From: Bacteroidales bacterium UBA4116
Lineage (GTDB): Bacteria; Bacteroidota; Bacteroidia; Bacteroidales; Tannerellaceae
Direction: 5' to 3'
NCBI GenBank assembly: GCA_002381645.1
Contig: DFXE01000020.1
Coordinates: 253,821-317,820, forward strand
Length of the DNA stretch: 64,000 nt
In this document: positions 60,404 to 64,000 of the stretch, piece after piece
How the letters are laid out: each line of letters opens with the position of its first letter
Numbering within the stretch: the stretch's first letter is position 1
Notes under the pieces: model-generated
Told to the model about the DNA's origin: nothing
Databases searched by the model: none
Seen by the model: only the letters and a program-made list of their open reading frames with translations
Program-made: the position numbers and the translations under genes

Positions 60404-63400
60404 TTAAAATGTTACCTTCAGATTAAATCCATAGCTCCGCGTCGAAGGCATGCCGAAAATATCGATCCCCTGATTGTTATTATCAGTCGAAAGAACCACA
60501 TCCGGATCGAAAGGGGCATCTTTATACAAATAAAACAAATTTCTTCCGACCAATGATAATCGAAGCCCTTTCAGTAAATTTGTTTTTTCCAACCACTGTT
60601 TTGGGAATGAATAGCTTATTGAAAGTTCACGTAACCGGATATTTGTAGCATCATACATATAATATTCGGTGGCTCCACTACGCCCACCTATTTGTTCGAA
60701 AAATTCTCTTATATTCGTAACCTGATGGCCTTCCAAGCCGATATATCCATCATTCCTTGCATCACCTGTTCTCTTAGATACGCCATACTGATCAAGAATA
60801 GCCTGGGTTTGCGATAACACCTCACCACCAAAACGTCCATCTATTAGAAACTGAAAAGTAAAATTTCGATAAGTAAACAGATTGTCCCATCCCAATAGAA
60901 AATCAGGGTTGCTATTGCCTACTTTAATCGTATTACCATCGCCAATTACAATGGGAATCCCGTCATCATCGTATCTTATTTCACCTGTTACAGGATCACG
61001 GTCGAATGCTTTACCATAAATATCACCAAAAGAACCTCCTTCTACCAACCGCATAGAATAACTGGATGAAAAACCTTCATCTCCGTAGATAAATGTTGGC
61101 AACTCATCATGCAGCTTTTTTACAATGTTCTTATTTCTGGAAAAGTTGAAGGTTGTTTTCCACATATAATCAACATGTTGCACCGGATTTGCTCCAAGAG
61201 TCAATTCAATCCCCCTGTTCTCAATATTGCCTGCGTTTACATGATAATACCTGTAAGATGCACCAGCTGAAGATGGTAATGTGAAAAGTTGATTTTTCGT
61301 GTTTGTTTTATAAAAAGTAAAATCAACCTCCAACCGGTTATTAAATAATCTCCACTCCGTACCTAATTCTAAAGAAGTACTGGTTTCAGGTTTTAACTCA
61401 TCGAAAGGAGCCGTATCATTCGGCAATAGTGCACCACCCGAACCGATATGTGAAACAGGATTACTAACAAACAAAGGTATATCATTTCCCACTTTACTCC
61501 ACGAACTTCTGATTTTTGCATAATTGATCCATTCAGGCATAACCACTGTTTTGTTCATAACCCACGAAGCTCCTATTGAAGGATAAAAAAATCCGCTATG
61601 TTTACTTTTGGTATGGGACAATGTAGACGACCAGTCATTTCTCAGAGTAACATCCAGATATAACCCTTCTTTATATCCGGCTTGTGCCATTGCAAATACA
61701 GATTGCAACTGACGCCGTTGGTCATTGCTTTCATTTATATATGCACTGGTCGACATATTTATATTGGCAATGGTAAAGACATTGGGATAATATAAAGAAG
61801 CTGTATTAGAATCAAGCCGAAGGGCATTCACACGGGTATCTGTTATACTAGCGCCAATCACAGAATTAAAAGAAAAATCACCCCATATTTTATTCATTGT
61901 CGCCATTATATCACCATAAATAAGTGTTTCCTGATAGGTATAATCGATATATCTACCATTCATTCCGGCAATTCCAGGAGAAGTAGTAGCATATATTTTT
62001 TGTTTAAATTTGTCATGAATATAGTCCATATTTCCTCTAGCTTGCAAGGTCAGCCAGTCTGTTAACTTCACCTTAGCCATAAGGGAAGTAATAAAACGGT
62101 TGCGCTTATCAGTGCTCTGTATACGGTTGATAAGCCAGTAAGGGTTCTGATCATAATCTGTAATAGAAGTAAACCAGTTCTGGACCGGCATATTACGTTG
62201 AGGATCGAATGTTTCATACGATTCTTTATAAAGTGAAATATCCATTCCACGCGGAAAAGTATATAACCCTGACAATGGATTCATATAAATTCCCCCAGGT
62301 GAAGGTCTGTTTTTTGCATTTTGGATTATTAAGTTTACATTCCCGTCTAATGTAAGTTTATTATCAAACAACCCCGCTGTCTCCCTCAGATTGATATTAT
62401 GTTTATTAAATTTGTTATTATCCATAATTCCATTGGCGGTTGTATTTGCATAAGAAAAATAGGTCTGTGCTTTTTCATTACCTGAGGATATTGATATTGA
62501 ATTATTGATACTTATCCCAGTACGAAAAAAATCACCCAGATTATCATATGCAGGCATATTAACAGCTTCACCCCAGCTACTGGTAGAACCTTCCGACCTG
62601 CCATAAGTATTTTGAAAAGAAGGTAAATAAGCTACCTTATCAAACATCAGATTAGATGAAAATTCAATCTTTTTTAATCCGGGGCGCCCACTTTTTGTTG
62701 TGATTAATATAACACCGTTCGCAGCTTGTGAACCATATAAAGCTGAAGCTGATGCCCCTTTAAGTATGTTAATGCTCTCTATATCATTTTGGTTCAAATT
62801 AGAAATTCCATCACCTCCATCACGGTTTGCTGCATTAGCCGTTCCTCCTAAAGCAGTGTTTGCCTGTTCATTCGTAGAATTCAACATAGGAACGCCATCA
62901 ATAACATATAAAGGCTGATTATTGCCTGATACCGATCTGCCACCACGTATCACCACTCTTGCCGAACCACCCAATCCCGACGAATTCCGGTTGACCAGTA
63001 CACCGGCAGTACGACCGGTTAATAAATTCATAAAATTATCATTATTCCCCTTCATCAATTCATCGCCGCTAAATGACTGTGTAGCATAAGTAAGAGCAGA
63101 TTCCTTTTTCCGTATACCCAATGCCGTTACGACAACTTCCTCAAGGCTCCATGTACTTTCTAAAAGGATAATATCAAGTGTAGGTTCGCCTTTATATATG
63201 AATTGCTGGGGATGGTATCCTATATAGGTGATTGTTAATGTGGAATCGACAGGTATATCAAGTACAAATTTACCGTTCAGATCTGTTATAGTTCCCCATG
63301 TGGTACCATTTATAAATACATTTGCACCGATTATAGGTTCATTTTTATCATCGGTAACTATACCGGAAACTTTACGAATTTGTTGTTCAAGTATTGCAGC

Positions 63401-63709
63401 AGCTTCTTTACGGCTTAATATGATTTTGTTGTTTATTACCGTATAAGCAACATCAGATTGTTCGAATAAAATATTTAAGATATCAAAAAAGCTCCGGTCA
63501 GATACCTGTAAACTAAACGGATAAGTCAGGTCTACTACACTGGCATCATACACAAATGAAAAAGCGGTTTGTTGTTCAAGTAGGTCAAGTATTTGATATA
63601 CAGGTCGATTGGAAAAATCAACCGACAGAGTTGAGTTTTGAGCCTTTGTATGAATAAACACTAAGGTTAACCAAAGGAATCCGATACTAATTATTATTCT
63701 CCTCATCAT
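60404..63709 (-). CDS. SusC-like TonB-dependent transporter with STN signalling domain
   Basis: A 1101-aa protein: signal peptide (1-23), an STN domain (about 24-105, LSVDFSNRPVYQILDLLEQQ), a carboxypeptidase-regulatory-like domain (about 112-200, VSGIVTDDKNEPIIGANVFI), the plug (about 210-330, RVVIRGGRSVSGNNQPLYVIDG) and the 22-strand barrel ending SYGFNLKVTF. The STN domain signals transport to a FecR-type anti-sigma factor, which should be encoded upstream beyond the window. It imports its substrate with SusD. Confidence 0.92.
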   Translation of the reverse strand: MMRRIIISIGFLWLTLVFIHTKAQNSTLSVDFSNRPVYQILDLLEQQTAFSFVYDASVVDLTYPFSLQVSDRSFFDILNILFEQSDVAYTVINNKIILSRKEAAAILEQQIRKVSGIVTDDKNEPIIGANVFINGTTWGTITDLNGKFVLDIPVDSTLTITYIGYHPQQFIYKGEPTLDIILLESTWSLEEVVVTALGIRKKESALTYATQSFSGDELMKGNNDNFMNLLTGRTAGVLVNRNSSGLGGSARVVIRGGRSVSGNNQPLYVIDGVPMLNSTNEQANTALGGTANAANRDGGDGISNLNQNDIESINILKGASASALYGSQAANGVILITTKSGRPGLKKIEFSSNLMFDKVAYLPSFQNTYGRSEGSTSSWGEAVNMPAYDNLGDFFRTGISINNSISISSGNEKAQTYFSYANTTANGIMDNNKFNKHNINLRETAGLFDNKLTLDGNVNLIIQNAKNRPSPGGIYMNPLSGLYTFPRGMDISLYKESYETFDPQRNMPVQNWFTSITDYDQNPYWLINRIQSTDKRNRFITSLMAKVKLTDWLTLQARGNMDYIHDKFKQKIYATTSPGIAGMNGRYIDYTYQETLIYGDIMATMNKIWGDFSFNSVIGASITDTRVNALRLDSNTASLYYPNVFTIANINMSTSAYINESNDQRRQLQSVFAMAQAGYKEGLYLDVTLRNDWSSTLSHTKSKHSGFFYPSIGASWVMNKTVVMPEWINYAKIRSSWSKVGNDIPLFVSNPVSHIGSGGALLPNDTAPFDELKPETSTSLELGTEWRLFNNRLEVDFTFYKTNTKNQLFTLPSSAGASYRYYHVNAGNIENRGIELTLGANPVQHVDYMWKTTFNFSRNKNIVKKLHDELPTFIYGDEGFSSSYSMRLVEGGSFGDIYGKAFDRDPVTGEIRYDDDGIPIVIGDGNTIKVGNSNPDFLLGWDNLFTYRNFTFQFLIDGRFGGEVLSQTQAILDQYGVSKRTGDARNDGYIGLEGHQVTNIREFFEQIGGRSGATEYYMYDATNIRLRELSISYSFPKQWLEKTNLLKGLRLSLVGRNLFYLYKDAPFDPDVVLSTDNNNQGIDIFGMPSTRSYGFNLKVTF

Positions 63710-64000
63710 TGAATAATATATAATCGCTTCTATTAAGCATACATTCCCTGCAAAAGTTAAAAAATAACTTTTGTTGCAAAAATATTAATAAATGTTGACT
63801 ATCCCATTGCAACCACCAGTAATATTTTATAAAGTCTACTACTTTTAAACTTCAGTGCAAAGATTGTTAAAATATAAACCATCAAACTATCATTTTAAAG
63901 CATCAAGAGTATAAAAATTAAGTTGCAAGTTTTCCATGCTCAAACATATGAATTCTATCAATTAACAGTAGCACACTTATTGAATATAAAAAAGAAAAGG
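63710..64000. other. Upstream region of the SusC-like gene
   Basis: AT-rich and without a recognisable gene. A promoter for the SusC/SusD operon should lie here. I see no clear palindrome. Confidence 0.4.

Overview
The window comes from a member of the Bacteroidota, most likely order Bacteroidales. Evidence: a SusC/SusD pair at the right end, TAnnTTTG-type -7 promoter boxes, a GH51 arabinofuranosidase with a signal peptide, an HAE1 RND pump operon of the usual Bacteroidota layout, and AT-rich intergenic DNA. The genus cannot be fixed from the sequence.

Layout. (1) 1-201: start of a lipoprotein gene that runs off the left edge. (2) 202-1096: non-coding DNA with four 18-bp palindromes on an exact 22-bp period, flanked by a diverged inverted repeat. 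(3) About 1.1-36.4 kb: a phage-derived element. It holds two complete, unrelated long-tail modules, one lysis cassette, a small early operon and a LexA/CI-type repressor with an intact S24 peptidase. No gene for terminase, portal, capsid, head protease, head-tail connector or integrase is visible, and chromosomal-type genes lie on both sides. This is the architecture of an F-type (non-contractile) tailocin locus, here with two different tails. (4) 36.4-45.5 kb: small Cys-rich ORF, nitroreductase, rpiA, DUF3307-type membrane protein, SatD-like protein, AsmA-like protein, Tsx-like outer-membrane protein, guanine/hypoxanthine permease. (5) 45.5-50.4 kb: ECF sigma factor coupled to a TonB-domain membrane protein, GH51 enzyme, degenerate response regulator, two small conserved genes. 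(6) 50.5-56.9 kb: RND/MFP/TolC efflux operon with a TetR gene. (7) 57.2-64 kb: AraC regulator, HdeD-like protein, SusD-like and SusC-like proteins.

How the tail element appears to work (inference from sequence). The repressor (35513-36418) has the Ala-Gly cleavage site and Ser/Lys dyad of SOS-cleaved repressors. Two matching operator-like sites (ACAGAATAnnTGTA) sit at the early promoter near 35.45 kb and at the promoter of a 74-aa protein (33753-33977). Four further promoters share one exact layout: two GCAWNNNTTGC dyads 21 bp apart, then 11 bp, TTTTG/C, 15 bp and a -7 box. They precede tail module 1 (30.8 to 15.7 kb), tail module 2 (15.4 to 1.1 kb), the lysis genes (33.0 to 31.9 kb) and, divergently, a putative tail-terminator gene (33309). 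This suggests a cascade from DNA damage, through repressor cleavage and a small activator, to coordinated production of two tails plus lysis.

Module 1 (transcribed right to left): tail tube, assembly chaperone with a -1 frameshift site, tape measure (550 aa), hub, central fibre, small protein, a 2103-aa adhesin and a small protein. Module 2: tail tube, chaperone pair with another frameshift signal, tape measure (714 aa), Dit-like protein, Tal-like protein, small protein, two paralogous fibres, a Kelch propeller protein and a small protein.
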